This document shows positions 1 through 7,804 of a DNA stretch of 64,000 nt, piece after piece. Each line of letters begins with the position of its first letter. The first letter of the stretch is position 1. The stretch is taken from NCBI GenBank assembly GCA_036655355.1, contig JAVVQG010000007.1, forward strand, positions 62,001-126,000. Reading direction: 5' to 3'. The position numbers and the translations under genes were made by a program. The DNA comes from JAUNSR01 sp036655355 (GTDB taxonomy: Bacteria; Bacteroidota; Bacteroidia; Bacteroidales; JAUNSR01). The notes below the pieces were generated by a model, which made no database searches, had not been told where the DNA came from, and was given only the letters and a program-made list of their open reading frames with translations.

Positions 1-2180
1 TAGACGGTATTAGGGAGGCCAATGTAAATCTGGCATCTGAATCGATATTGCTTGATTACGATCCTGAGAAAATCACCCTGCGCACCCTTACTTCTGAAGT
101 GCAGGAGATGGGATATAAATTGATTCCGGATAATGACAACCGGGGACAACGATTTAATTATGAACGGAAAATACGCCGTAAGAATATCAAAAGAAAGAGA
201 CGTCGCAATCAATTAACGGTTGCCGTTATTTTTCTTATTCCTCTATTGGCGATCGGATTGAGTCCCCTCTTAAAATACAACTTACCTTTCTCAATCGACC
301 CTGTTTATTCACCTGTCAATTTTGCGGTGATGCAGCTTTTTTTGTGCGTACCTATTTTGCTTGCCGGATGGCGGTTCTTCGAAAAAGGTTGGAAAAGACT
401 CTTTCGTTTGCAACCCAATATTGATTCGTTGGTTGCATTGGGAGCTACCGCCGCATTTATCTATAGTGTGGTTTCAACAGTCCTTATCATTTATAGGGAT
501 GGCACCATATCCGACCATCCACTTTATTATTTGACAAGCGGCGCAATCATCACAATGATCATGTTGGGACGTTTTCTTGAAAACGGGCTGCGAAGAAAAC
601 ATCAGAATACGTTGTATCGTCTGATCAGCTTAATTCCGGATCTGTCCACCAAAATAATTGACGGAACAGAAACGTCGGTGAATACCTTGGATATTGTTGT
701 CGGAGACAAGATCCGGGTAACTCCGGGAACCAGAATACCGGTTGACGGGAAAGTGCTCAGCGGATTAGGAATGATTGACGAATCGATTTTCACAGGAAGT
801 AAAACACCGGTTCTGAAATCTGCAGGCGATAAAGTGATTGCCGGCATGTTCAATCAGGAGGGATATTTCACCGTTGAGGCTACTCATACGGGGAATGACA
901 CATTTCTCTCCGGCATCATTCGTTTAATTGAGGAGGGAGAAACCTCTCAACCGCCGGTAGGCAGATTGGCCGACAAGGTTTCAGCTTGGGTGATACCGGC
1001 TGTTTTGATCTTGAGTTTGCTCTCTGCCGTGATGTGGTATCTCTTTTTAGGCGATTATGCTTTCGCCATGAACATCTTCGTATCCGTGTTGGTTATAGCT
1101 TGTCCCGTAGCAATCGGTCTAGCCATTCCGATCTCAGTAGTTTTCGCATCTCGAAAAGCATCTTCAATGGGTATTATTGTACGAAGAAGTGAAGCATTTG
1201 AACAAATTCACAAAGCCGACACTTTTGTATTCAACCTGACCGGGACGATAACAGAGGGGAATGCCGCGGTTACGGACTTTATAACATTCCCGCCGTTCAG
1301 CGAAGATCGATTGTTGTCTTTGGCTGCATCCGCCGAATCGGAATCGAAACACCCTTTAGCCAAAGCCATAGTGGCAAGAGCAAAAGAAAAAGGTGTGCCT
1401 ATTCTTATCCCCGATCCGGTGAAGTTAATTGCCGGACAGGGAATCGAGGCGGTAATTCTAGAAGAGCGAGTCGATATCGGCAATTACAAACTGATGGAAT
1501 TGATAAACATTGATCCGGACGTCTTGACTGAGACATCTACAATCATCCGAGAACTCTCCAATCAAGGAAAAACGGCCGTGATGATTGCTGTAGAGGGAGT
1601 ATTGCAGGGTGTGATTGCAATCGAAGATAAACCGCGTCCCGAAGCACGCGAGGTGATACAGAAATTGAAGCAAATGGAGATTTCTAATTACATTCTTACC
1701 GGAGAACACGCCCCTGCCGCCAAAAACATCGGAGAAAAAGTTGATATCAATCACATCATCGCTGATGTTCTGCCTCAAAACAGATCACGCCAGATTCGGA
1801 AATTGCAACATGAAGGAAAAACAGTGCTGATGATAGGCGACGGAATGAATGATGCAAGTGCTCTTGCTCAGGCGAATGCCGGAATTGCGATCGGTTCTCC
1901 CGATAACATCGCCGCAGATGCCGCAGACATTGTCTTATTAAACAAGGACCTCAGACAAATTCTTGTCGTAGTAAGACTAAGTAGGAAGACGATGCGCAAT
2001 ATAAAAGAAAATTTATTCTTTGCATTTGTTTATAATTTATTGATGCTTCCGGTAGCAGCCGGGGTACTCTATCTTTTCGGTCTGAAATTCTTATTAGATC
2101 CCCTAATTGCGGTCGTAGCCATGTTCTTGGGGTCGATATCTGTGGTTATAAACGCATTGCGTCTACGTAAATTCAAATAG
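1..2180 (+). CDS. P1B-type heavy-metal ATPase paralogue, catalytically degenerate, 5' end outside window
   Basis: The frame is open from the first bases, so the gene begins upstream; the visible N-terminus is the end of an HMA-type metal-binding domain, followed by about eight membrane segments and the A, P and N domains of a Cu+/heavy-metal P-type ATPase. The fold-defining parts are kept: SESKHPLA (HP motif), GQGIE, GDGMNDA, and a CP-containing membrane helix. The catalytic signatures are not. The phosphorylation motif DKTGT reads NLTGT (Asn codon at 1233-1235), the actuator TGES reads TGSK (792-803), the CPC metal motif reads CPV (1101-1109), and TGD reads TGE. Seen: the substitutions, in an otherwise intact frame. 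Known: the Asp is phosphorylated during the cycle. Inferred: the protein cannot pump by the normal cycle and may be a regulator, chaperone or partner of a true CopA. The next gene follows after 6 bases. Confidence 0.88.
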   Translation, partial: DGIREANVNLASESILLDYDPEKITLRTLTSEVQEMGYKLIPDNDNRGQRFNYERKIRRKNIKRKRRRNQLTVAVIFLIPLLAIGLSPLLKYNLPFSIDPVYSPVNFAVMQLFLCVPILLAGWRFFEKGWKRLFRLQPNIDSLVALGATAAFIYSVVSTVLIIYRDGTISDHPLYYLTSGAIITMIMLGRFLENGLRRKHQNTLYRLISLIPDLSTKIIDGTETSVNTLDIVVGDKIRVTPGTRIPVDGKVLSGLGMIDESIFTGSKTPVLKSAGDKVIAGMFNQEGYFTVEATHTGNDTFLSGIIRLIEEGETSQPPVGRLADKVSAWVIPAVLILSLLSAVMWYLFLGDYAFAMNIFVSVLVIACPVAIGLAIPISVVFASRKASSMGIIVRRSEAFEQIHKADTFVFNLTGTITEGNAAVTDFITFPPFSEDRLLSLAASAESESKHPLAKAIVARAKEKGVPILIPDPVKLIAGQGIEAVILEERVDIGNYKLMELINIDPDVLTETSTIIRELSNQGKTAVMIAVEGVLQGVIAIEDKPRPEAREVIQKLKQMEISNYILTGEHAPAAKNIGEKVDINHIIADVLPQNRSRQIRKLQHEGKTVLMIGDGMNDASALAQANAGIAIGSPDNIAADAADIVLLNKDLRQILVVVRLSRKTMRNIKENLFFAFVYNLLMLPVAAGVLYLFGLKFLLDPLIAVVAMFLGSISVVINALRLRKFK

Positions 2181-2186
2181 AGAGAT

Positions 2187-3641
2187 ATGAAGCGATTGAT
2201 TTTATGTGTGGGAATAATACTACTCTCTTTTTTTTCCATAAAAGCACAATATTCGGGACCTTTCCGTACAAATTTCTATGATCCGGATACTTTACCCCGT
2301 CCTTTTAAGGCATTTGTCATGTCACAAATTCCTGATTGGACCATTTTCGGAGTAAACCGTTACCTCCAAAAAGTAGATTTTGCTTTCATCAATGGAAATA
2401 CAATTACAAAGAACTTCATGTTTACTGCGTTGTGGGACAATGACCTGTTCGGCACCAATCTTCTTGCGCATCCAATACACGGTAGTATGGATTATAGCGG
2501 TGCTCGTGCATCGGGGATGAATTATTGGATGAGTTTTCCGTATGTATTCGGGGCTAGTCTTGTTTGGGAAATGGTTCTTGAAAATGAACCGGCTGCTTTT
2601 AATGATCAGATTGCCACCAGTGTAGGTGGAATGGCATTAGGAGAGGCATTTTATCGAATCAGTGCTTCCGTCTTTGATAACCGGGCTCACGGTATCGGAA
2701 GGGTTGCAAGAGAATTTATTGGCACGGTATTTTCACCGATGCAGGGAATCAATAGGATGATTACCGGAGAGATGTGGAAACGAGGTCATTATCCGGCCGC
2801 TACGCCCGAAAATACTTTCCCAATTGAATTCGGAACCGATCTTTCGGCTCGATACCTCCGTGTATTGGGTAATAATGGAGCGCAACGTGTTACTCCCTAT
2901 TTCAAATTCTGGATGAATTACGGCGATCCGTTCAGATCATATAACAGACGTCCTTTTGATGCATTTACATTTAATATTGAATTCGATTTGGGTTCAAAAG
3001 GAAATTTGCTTTCCAACCTGGAAGTATGCGGTTTATTAAAAGGATATATACTCGATTCAAAAGAAGACACAAAAAAAATGTGGGGATGGTTCCAACATTA
3101 CCGCTATATGGATAATGATGCACTTCGCACTGATTCTGTTTCATCAATCAGATACGCTCAACCAGCTTCCGTAGGAGTTGGATACCTGTCAACAAAAGAA
3201 TTTCCGAATGGAGGACATTTTAAGAATGAATCTTATGCCAACGTGATTATTCTCGGTGCAGCGCACGCTTCTTATTTTTATCTGAAAGGACGCGATTATA
3301 ACTTCGGCCAAGGATATGGCTTTACGCAGAAGAATGAATTAGCTTTTAATAAAAGGATACGGATAGGTCTCAATCTCGATTTCATCCAGCTTTTTGTTTG
3401 GGAAGGATACAAAAAAGGAACCGTTGTAAAGGAACAGGATCCTGAAACATTTCGCGCAATGGGCGACCGTGGCAATATGATCATAAGCATGATTAAACCC
3501 TATTTCGAATTCCGTTTTACCGAGCACCTCACCGTGGGGATCGAATCAAATCTGTTCATCCAATTCAATAACAACGCGCAGTTTAATAATTCAACTTATA
3601 AATTCAATGACACGAAGCTAGGAATTAAATACTCCTATTAG
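2187..3641 (+). CDS. DUF3943 family outer-membrane-type protein
   Basis: This 484-residue protein starts with a cleavable signal peptide ending near the KAQ at residues 19-21. The body has the DUF3943 look: a LLAHPIHGS segment near residues 93-101, an FPYVFG..VWE stretch, and a GGMALGEAFYR segment, followed by alternating aromatic beta-strand-like segments ending in a C-terminal Tyr, as in outer-membrane barrels. The family has no established reaction. It begins 6 bases after the degenerate metal ATPase, so the two are very probably one transcription unit, which is the only clue to a role (envelope metal handling is a guess). Start chosen because the signal peptide begins directly at this ATG. 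Confidence 0.8.
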   Translation: MKRLILCVGIILLSFFSIKAQYSGPFRTNFYDPDTLPRPFKAFVMSQIPDWTIFGVNRYLQKVDFAFINGNTITKNFMFTALWDNDLFGTNLLAHPIHGSMDYSGARASGMNYWMSFPYVFGASLVWEMVLENEPAAFNDQIATSVGGMALGEAFYRISASVFDNRAHGIGRVAREFIGTVFSPMQGINRMITGEMWKRGHYPAATPENTFPIEFGTDLSARYLRVLGNNGAQRVTPYFKFWMNYGDPFRSYNRRPFDAFTFNIEFDLGSKGNLLSNLEVCGLLKGYILDSKEDTKKMWGWFQHYRYMDNDALRTDSVSSIRYAQPASVGVGYLSTKEFPNGGHFKNESYANVIILGAAHASYFYLKGRDYNFGQGYGFTQKNELAFNKRIRIGLNLDFIQLFVWEGYKKGTVVKEQDPETFRAMGDRGNMIISMIKPYFEFRFTEHLTVGIESNLFIQFNNNAQFNNSTYKFNDTKLGIKYSY

Positions 3642-3832
3642 CACGAGTCATTCCATATCATTTTGCCACAAAAACATCATTCGAGCATTCACTTATCTCA
3701 CTTCAGCCAAACATTTTAATCAATTTAATTAATTTATATCAAATAGAACTTCATTTTGTTAGATGAATAATATTTTTTGCACTATCTTGCGGAAAAATTT
3801 ATTAGGTATTGACAAATATTATTTAATTTCAA
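3642..3832. other. AT-rich intergenic region upstream of gdhA
   Basis: About 190 bases of AT-rich sequence separate the DUF3943 gene from gdhA. TTTTG at 3754-3758 and TATCTTG near 3784-3790 resemble Bacteroidetes -33 and -7 elements, but their spacing is not good enough to call a promoter. No terminator hairpin was recognised. Confidence 0.4.
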
Positions 3833-5167
3833 ATGAAGACACGTAACGTTTTAGATTCACTAGCAAACCGTTTCCCTAACGAACCAGAATACCTACAAGC
3901 TGTAGAAGAGGTATTGGAATCCATTGAAGATATTTATAATGAACATCCTGAATTCGACAGAGTGAACCTTATTGAACGCTTGTGTATTCCTGATCGGATA
4001 TTCAGCTTCCGCGTAAACTGGGTCGACGACCGAGGAAAAGTAAATACCAACATGGGATACCGTGTTCAACATAACAATGCAATCGGACCTTATAAAGGTG
4101 GTCTTCGATTTCACTCCTCTGTAAATCCCTCTATTTTAAAGTTCCTCGCATTCGAACAAACTTTCAAAAACGCGCTTACGACACTGCCTATGGGGGGCGG
4201 TAAAGGTGGTTCTGATTTTAGTCCGAAAGGAAAATCGAATGAAGAAATCATGCGTTTCTGCCAGGCTTTCGTTCTAGAACTATGGCGACACATTGGCCCG
4301 CAGACAGACGTTCCTGCCGGAGACATTGGCGTGGGGGGGCGTGAAGTGAATTATATGTATGGAATGTATAAAAAACTTGTAAGAGAAAATACGGGTACCT
4401 TTACAGGCAAAAGCATTGAAGGTGGAGGCTCATTGATTCGTCCGGAAGCAACCGGATATGGAAATGTTTACTTCTTACTTGAAATGTTGAAAACACGAAA
4501 CATAGACATTAAGGATAAAGTGGTAGCTGTTTCTGGCTCGGGAAATGTAGCCCAATATACTGTTGAGAAGCTGATTGAGTTGGGCGCAAAGGTGGTTACT
4601 CTTTCTGACAGTGATGGTTATATCTACGACCCCGAAGGCATCGACAGTGAAAAACTGGCATATATCATGGAACTTAAAAATCTATGGAGAGGAAGAATCC
4701 GCGAATACGCTGAGCACTATGGCGTAAAATACGTAGAGGGGAAAAGACCTTGGAGCGAAAAATGTGATATTGCTCTTCCAAGCGCAACACAGAATGAGAT
4801 TTCAGGCAAGGATGCCCAAATTCTGGTCGATAATGGATGTATTGCCGTATCAGAAGGAGCCAACATGCCTTCTACTCCGGAAGCGATTGCAATCTTCCAG
4901 AAAAACGGTTTACTATATGCTCCCGGTAAAGCGGCAAATGCAGGTGGCGTTTCGGTAAGTGGTCTTGAAATGACGCAGAATGCAATAAAATTGAGCTGGA
5001 GCAAAGAAGAAGTTGATCAGAAACTGAAGCAAATCATGAATGATATTCACACACAATGCGTGAAATATGGAACCGAATCTTCAGGCTACATCAATTATGT
5101 AAAAGGGGCTAATGTGGCTGGCTTTATAAAAGTTGCCAAAGCGATGGTAGACCAAGGAATTATTTAA
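3833..5167 (+). CDS. gdhA: NADP-type glutamate dehydrogenase
   Basis: 444 residues, the usual length of the hexameric bacterial enzyme that interconverts 2-oxoglutarate plus ammonia with glutamate in the cytoplasm. The substrate motif GPYKGGLRF lies at residues 85-93, PMGGGKGGSDF with the catalytic Lys near 124 follows, then PAGDIGVGGRE, and a Rossmann fold with the GSGNVA nucleotide loop near residue 236. No truncation or oddity. Coenzyme choice cannot be read with certainty; overall similarity is to NADP-dependent small-type enzymes. A small gene follows 109 bases downstream. Confidence 0.96.
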   Translation: MKTRNVLDSLANRFPNEPEYLQAVEEVLESIEDIYNEHPEFDRVNLIERLCIPDRIFSFRVNWVDDRGKVNTNMGYRVQHNNAIGPYKGGLRFHSSVNPSILKFLAFEQTFKNALTTLPMGGGKGGSDFSPKGKSNEEIMRFCQAFVLELWRHIGPQTDVPAGDIGVGGREVNYMYGMYKKLVRENTGTFTGKSIEGGGSLIRPEATGYGNVYFLLEMLKTRNIDIKDKVVAVSGSGNVAQYTVEKLIELGAKVVTLSDSDGYIYDPEGIDSEKLAYIMELKNLWRGRIREYAEHYGVKYVEGKRPWSEKCDIALPSATQNEISGKDAQILVDNGCIAVSEGANMPSTPEAIAIFQKNGLLYAPGKAANAGGVSVSGLEMTQNAIKLSWSKEEVDQKLKQIMNDIHTQCVKYGTESSGYINYVKGANVAGFIKVAKAMVDQGII

Positions 5168-5276
5168 TAATATAGATCAAACAGGGTAAATTTTATTGTT
5201 TATATGCGAACATTTTGCTTGAATTTTTGTTTTATAGGTTAATTGGATAAAACTCACCTCAATAAACCTTGAACAC

Positions 5277-5477
5277 ATGGGAAAGAATAATTTAAAAGAA
5301 AAAACCGCTGCCATTTTCAAAGAAGACAAGAAGTCTGAGGCTCCTTTTGTGACTTATAAAGTATATGCGGAATTGATTCAGCCCTCTGACAAGCACAATG
5401 TCAATCCGTTTCAATCCAAAAGCCGTTTATCAACAACGGATTTCTTTGATTGGACACCTATCGATCATAAACATTAA
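5277..5477 (+). CDS. small hypothetical protein, 66 aa
   Basis: A short hydrophilic protein with a Lys-rich N-terminal half and a C-terminal stretch STTDFFDWTPIDHKH. No signal peptide, membrane segment or known motif is visible. It sits alone after gdhA with about 110 bases between them; a TTTG at 5214-5217 and TAGGTTAA at 5235-5242 could be its own weak promoter. Codon use and the clean ATG/TAA ends support a real gene, but no function can be assigned. Confidence 0.55.
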   Translation: MGKNNLKEKTAAIFKEDKKSEAPFVTYKVYAELIQPSDKHNVNPFQSKSRLSTTDFFDWTPIDHKH

Positions 5478-5584
5478 TATTAAGTGAATATAAAGTCCGA
5501 TTCGAACACCATAATGAATCCCGAAGCACCTTAATTGTAAATGGATGCCGAGAGATTCTTAAAGGAATCCTATTCTTTCTTTAG

Positions 5585-5776
5585 ATGAAGCACCTTATAG
5601 CTTGCGTCAAGGCAGTGGTTCTGTCGAAGCAAGGCGGTGACGCATTAAATAAAGTGCATATACACCTGACTAACAATGCATTAAAAATAGAAAACACAGG
5701 GTTACATTTGGGTTTTAAAGGAGAAGAAGTAAAACACCCCCTGATCTATCAAAGCAAATCGGTATTTACCGGATAA
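5585..5776 (+). CDS. doubtful small ORF, 63 aa
   Basis: An ATG-started frame between the 66-aa gene and the palindrome at 5792. The translation (MKHLIACVKAVVLSKQGG at its start) has no motif, signal peptide or recognised relative, and there is no clear promoter. It could equally be chance coding in a 430-base gap. A weak hairpin (GATTC...GAATC) lies just upstream at about 5551-5568. Confidence 0.25.
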   Translation: MKHLIACVKAVVLSKQGGDALNKVHIHLTNNALKIENTGLHLGFKGEEVKHPLIYQSKSVFTG

Positions 5777-5791
5777 TATCTTATTAAAAAT

Positions 5792-5879
5792 AGGTTGTCT
5801 AAAATTCATTTGAATGAATGAAGTGCACCCTAAAAGTTAGACAAAAAACTTTTGGGGTCACTTCAGAATTAGACAACCT
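5792..5879. repeat. 88-bp nested palindrome resembling IS3-family ends
   Basis: An exact 11-base inverted repeat (AGGTTGTCTAA at 5792-5802, its complement at 5869-5879) encloses a second, imperfect stem (GAAGTG..CCCTAAAAGTT at 5820-5839, AACTTTTGGGGTCACTTC at 5847-5864). The inner arm reads close to the TGACCCCAAAAGTTAGAC type of terminal repeat remembered from IS3-group elements. No transposase is present. It may be a miniature or remnant element, and it also sits where a bidirectional terminator is needed between the 3' end of the gdhA region and the 3' end of nhaD. Confidence 0.55.
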
Positions 5880-5905
5880 CTTCTTTATTTCAAATCGACT
5901 TACGA

Positions 5906-7339
5906 TTATAATTTGCCATGGATAAGAAGCACCTCAAGCATGAAAATCCCCGCACCAGCCAAATAACCGATCAATGCCAAAAGGGATATCTTTTTTAAAT
6001 ACCAGGTGAAATGAATCTTTTCAATACCCATCACCACTACCCCCGCGGCTGAACCGATAATTAATAAGCTACCTCCCACTCCGGCACAGTAAGTAAGAAA
6101 ATGCCAATAGATACCATCCGGAACAAAATAAGCCATGAATTCTGGATTGGCGTAGGTTGACAATGTGGCAGGATCAACCAACGGGTACAATCCTAAAGCA
6201 GCGGCTACCAAAGGTACGTTATCCACTACTGCCGATAGTACACCGATTAAGATATTGATGATATATACGTTACTGAAATTTTCTTCAAGGAATTTTGAAG
6301 TAGCGATTAATCCGCCTGCAGCCTGCAAAGCTCCCACTGCCATTAAAATACCCATAAAGAAAAGTAGAGTGGGTAAATCAATACGCTTAATCAGAGTTCC
6401 GACTCTCAGGTGAAAAGGTATATCATCCGGAACCTTCCGATACATCAAATCGGTTATTATCCACAGAACTCCTAAAACGAGCATCACCCCGGTAAACGGA
6501 GGCAAATGGGTGAAATTCTTATAAATCGGCACGGCTAGAAGTCCAGCGACACCCAATATAAGGATGGTGAGTTTTCGTCTGTAGTCCACAACCTGATCGT
6601 GTGTTTTATGAGGCTTATGTCCGTCGGGCACCGGTTTCACATCTCCATGAAGGGCTCTGCTGACAATCGCAAGCGGAACAACCACAGAGGCGATACTCGG
6701 TATAAAAACATATTCCATCAATTTCAACGGCGTTACGGTACCTTTCACCCATAGCAAAATGGTAGTTACGTCTCCGATGGGCGACCATGCCCCCCCGCTG
6801 TTTGCAGCGATAATTACGACACTCGCATACCACCAACGTTCAGTTTTATCGGGCACGATCTTGTTCAGAAGGGCTACCATTACAATGGCTGTTGTAAGGT
6901 TATCGATAACTGCAGAAAGGAAAAAAGAGATGAGAACAAGCAACCACAATAACTTTTTCTTGTTTCGAGTGGTTATCCGGTCTGTAATAATAGAAAATCC
7001 TCCATGAACATCAATTAACTCAACAATAGTCATCGCACCCATAAGGAAAAACACAATCTCACCAACGTCTCCTACATGTTCCAGTAGTTGAAAGTTGATT
7101 ACAAAATCCCGAACCTGCTCATTCAGGGGAAGAGCAAGCAACGAAGTATTTTCCTGTAGATAAAATTTGAACCATTGTGCATCTAATTGAGGAACGATAT
7201 AAGGAGCCGCGAATATATAGATGGTCCACATCAGCATACTCACAACCAAAGCCGTTGCAGCTTTATTTATTTTAACCTTATGCTCGAGAGATATAAGAAG
7301 GTATCCTATTACAAACAGGATACCCATAAATGCTACCAT
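5906..7339 (-). CDS. nhaD: NhaD-type Na+/H+ antiporter
   Basis: 477-residue inner-membrane protein with about 12 hydrophobic segments and two repeated halves. Family signatures visible are the VIDNLTTAIVMVALLNK stretch, the ANSGGAWSPIGDVTT stretch and, in the second half, AVVDNVPLVAA. These Asp-containing unwound helices are characteristic of the NhaD/ion-transporter superfamily. Predicted role: exchange of sodium (or lithium) for protons. It lies 11 bases after the stop of a small membrane protein, so the two are probably cotranscribed. Confidence 0.9.
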   Translation of the reverse strand: MVAFMGILFVIGYLLISLEHKVKINKAATALVVSMLMWTIYIFAAPYIVPQLDAQWFKFYLQENTSLLALPLNEQVRDFVINFQLLEHVGDVGEIVFFLMGAMTIVELIDVHGGFSIITDRITTRNKKKLLWLLVLISFFLSAVIDNLTTAIVMVALLNKIVPDKTERWWYASVVIIAANSGGAWSPIGDVTTILLWVKGTVTPLKLMEYVFIPSIASVVVPLAIVSRALHGDVKPVPDGHKPHKTHDQVVDYRRKLTILILGVAGLLAVPIYKNFTHLPPFTGVMLVLGVLWIITDLMYRKVPDDIPFHLRVGTLIKRIDLPTLLFFMGILMAVGALQAAGGLIATSKFLEENFSNVYIINILIGVLSAVVDNVPLVAAALGLYPLVDPATLSTYANPEFMAYFVPDGIYWHFLTYCAGVGGSLLIIGSAAGVVVMGIEKIHFTWYLKKISLLALIGYLAGAGIFMLEVLLIHGKL

Positions 7340-7350
7340 AATTTACATTT

Positions 7351-7665
7351 TTAAGAGAGCCACTCCTGGAGGGCAATCGGTTTTACAAAACTCATACTAT
7401 CCTGACGTCCTCTTTCATTGCAACCTTTCAATCCCCAGAAAACTCCGATAATAACAGCTATGATCACCACAATGATGAGTACATAATTTGGTTTGGGCTT
7501 TGGAGGTGCTGGAGGCGACGGCTCCTCTCCTTCTACGGCATCACCGATAATAATTTTATTCTCTTCACTGATCTGTTCACCGGGATGATCTTTATCAGTA
7601 GGCAGATCCTCTTTATTGATCACTTCCTTTTTAATTTTACCATCTAATTCTTCCATAATCTCATG
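7351..7665 (-). CDS. small single-pass membrane protein upstream of nhaD
   Basis: About 104 residues: an acidic, charged N-terminal half, a Pro-rich linker (PSPPAPPKPKP), one strong transmembrane helix (YVLIIVVIIAVIIGVFWGL) and a short tail. The first possible ATG (7698) overlaps a -7-like TTTATTTG on this strand (7696-7703), so an inner ATG at 7665 or 7653 is preferred. Its tight spacing to nhaD suggests a common transcript. No function is known; the layout resembles small tail-anchored accessory proteins. Confidence 0.65.
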   Translation of the reverse strand, partial: HEIMEELDGKIKKEVINKEDLPTDKDHPGEQISEENKIIIGDAVEGEEPSPPAPPKPKPNYVLIIVVIIAVIIGVFWGLKGCNERGRQDSMSFVKPIALQEWLS

Positions 7666-7726
7666 CATTAAACAATGTTTATCTGATTGAAATAACAAAT
7701 AAAATGTAGATTATGTTTAAGGATAA

Positions 7727-7754
7727 TTTTTCATCGCATATTTTTATATCTTTG
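7727..7754 (+). promoter_or_regulatory. Bacteroidetes-type promoter of the GH13 gene
   Basis: A perfect -7 box TATCTTTG at 7747-7754 lies 50 bases before the start codon; TTTTT near 7727-7731 could serve as a degenerate -33 element. Confidence 0.55.
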
Positions 7755-7804
7755 TCCGCATACCCTATTGAATTTTAAAGTGTAACCACTAATTTTTTCA
7801 AAGA

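Noticed and set aside
5480..5520. tRNA fragment suggested by GATTCGAAC
   Set aside because: No acceptor stem, anticodon arm or 3' end matches.
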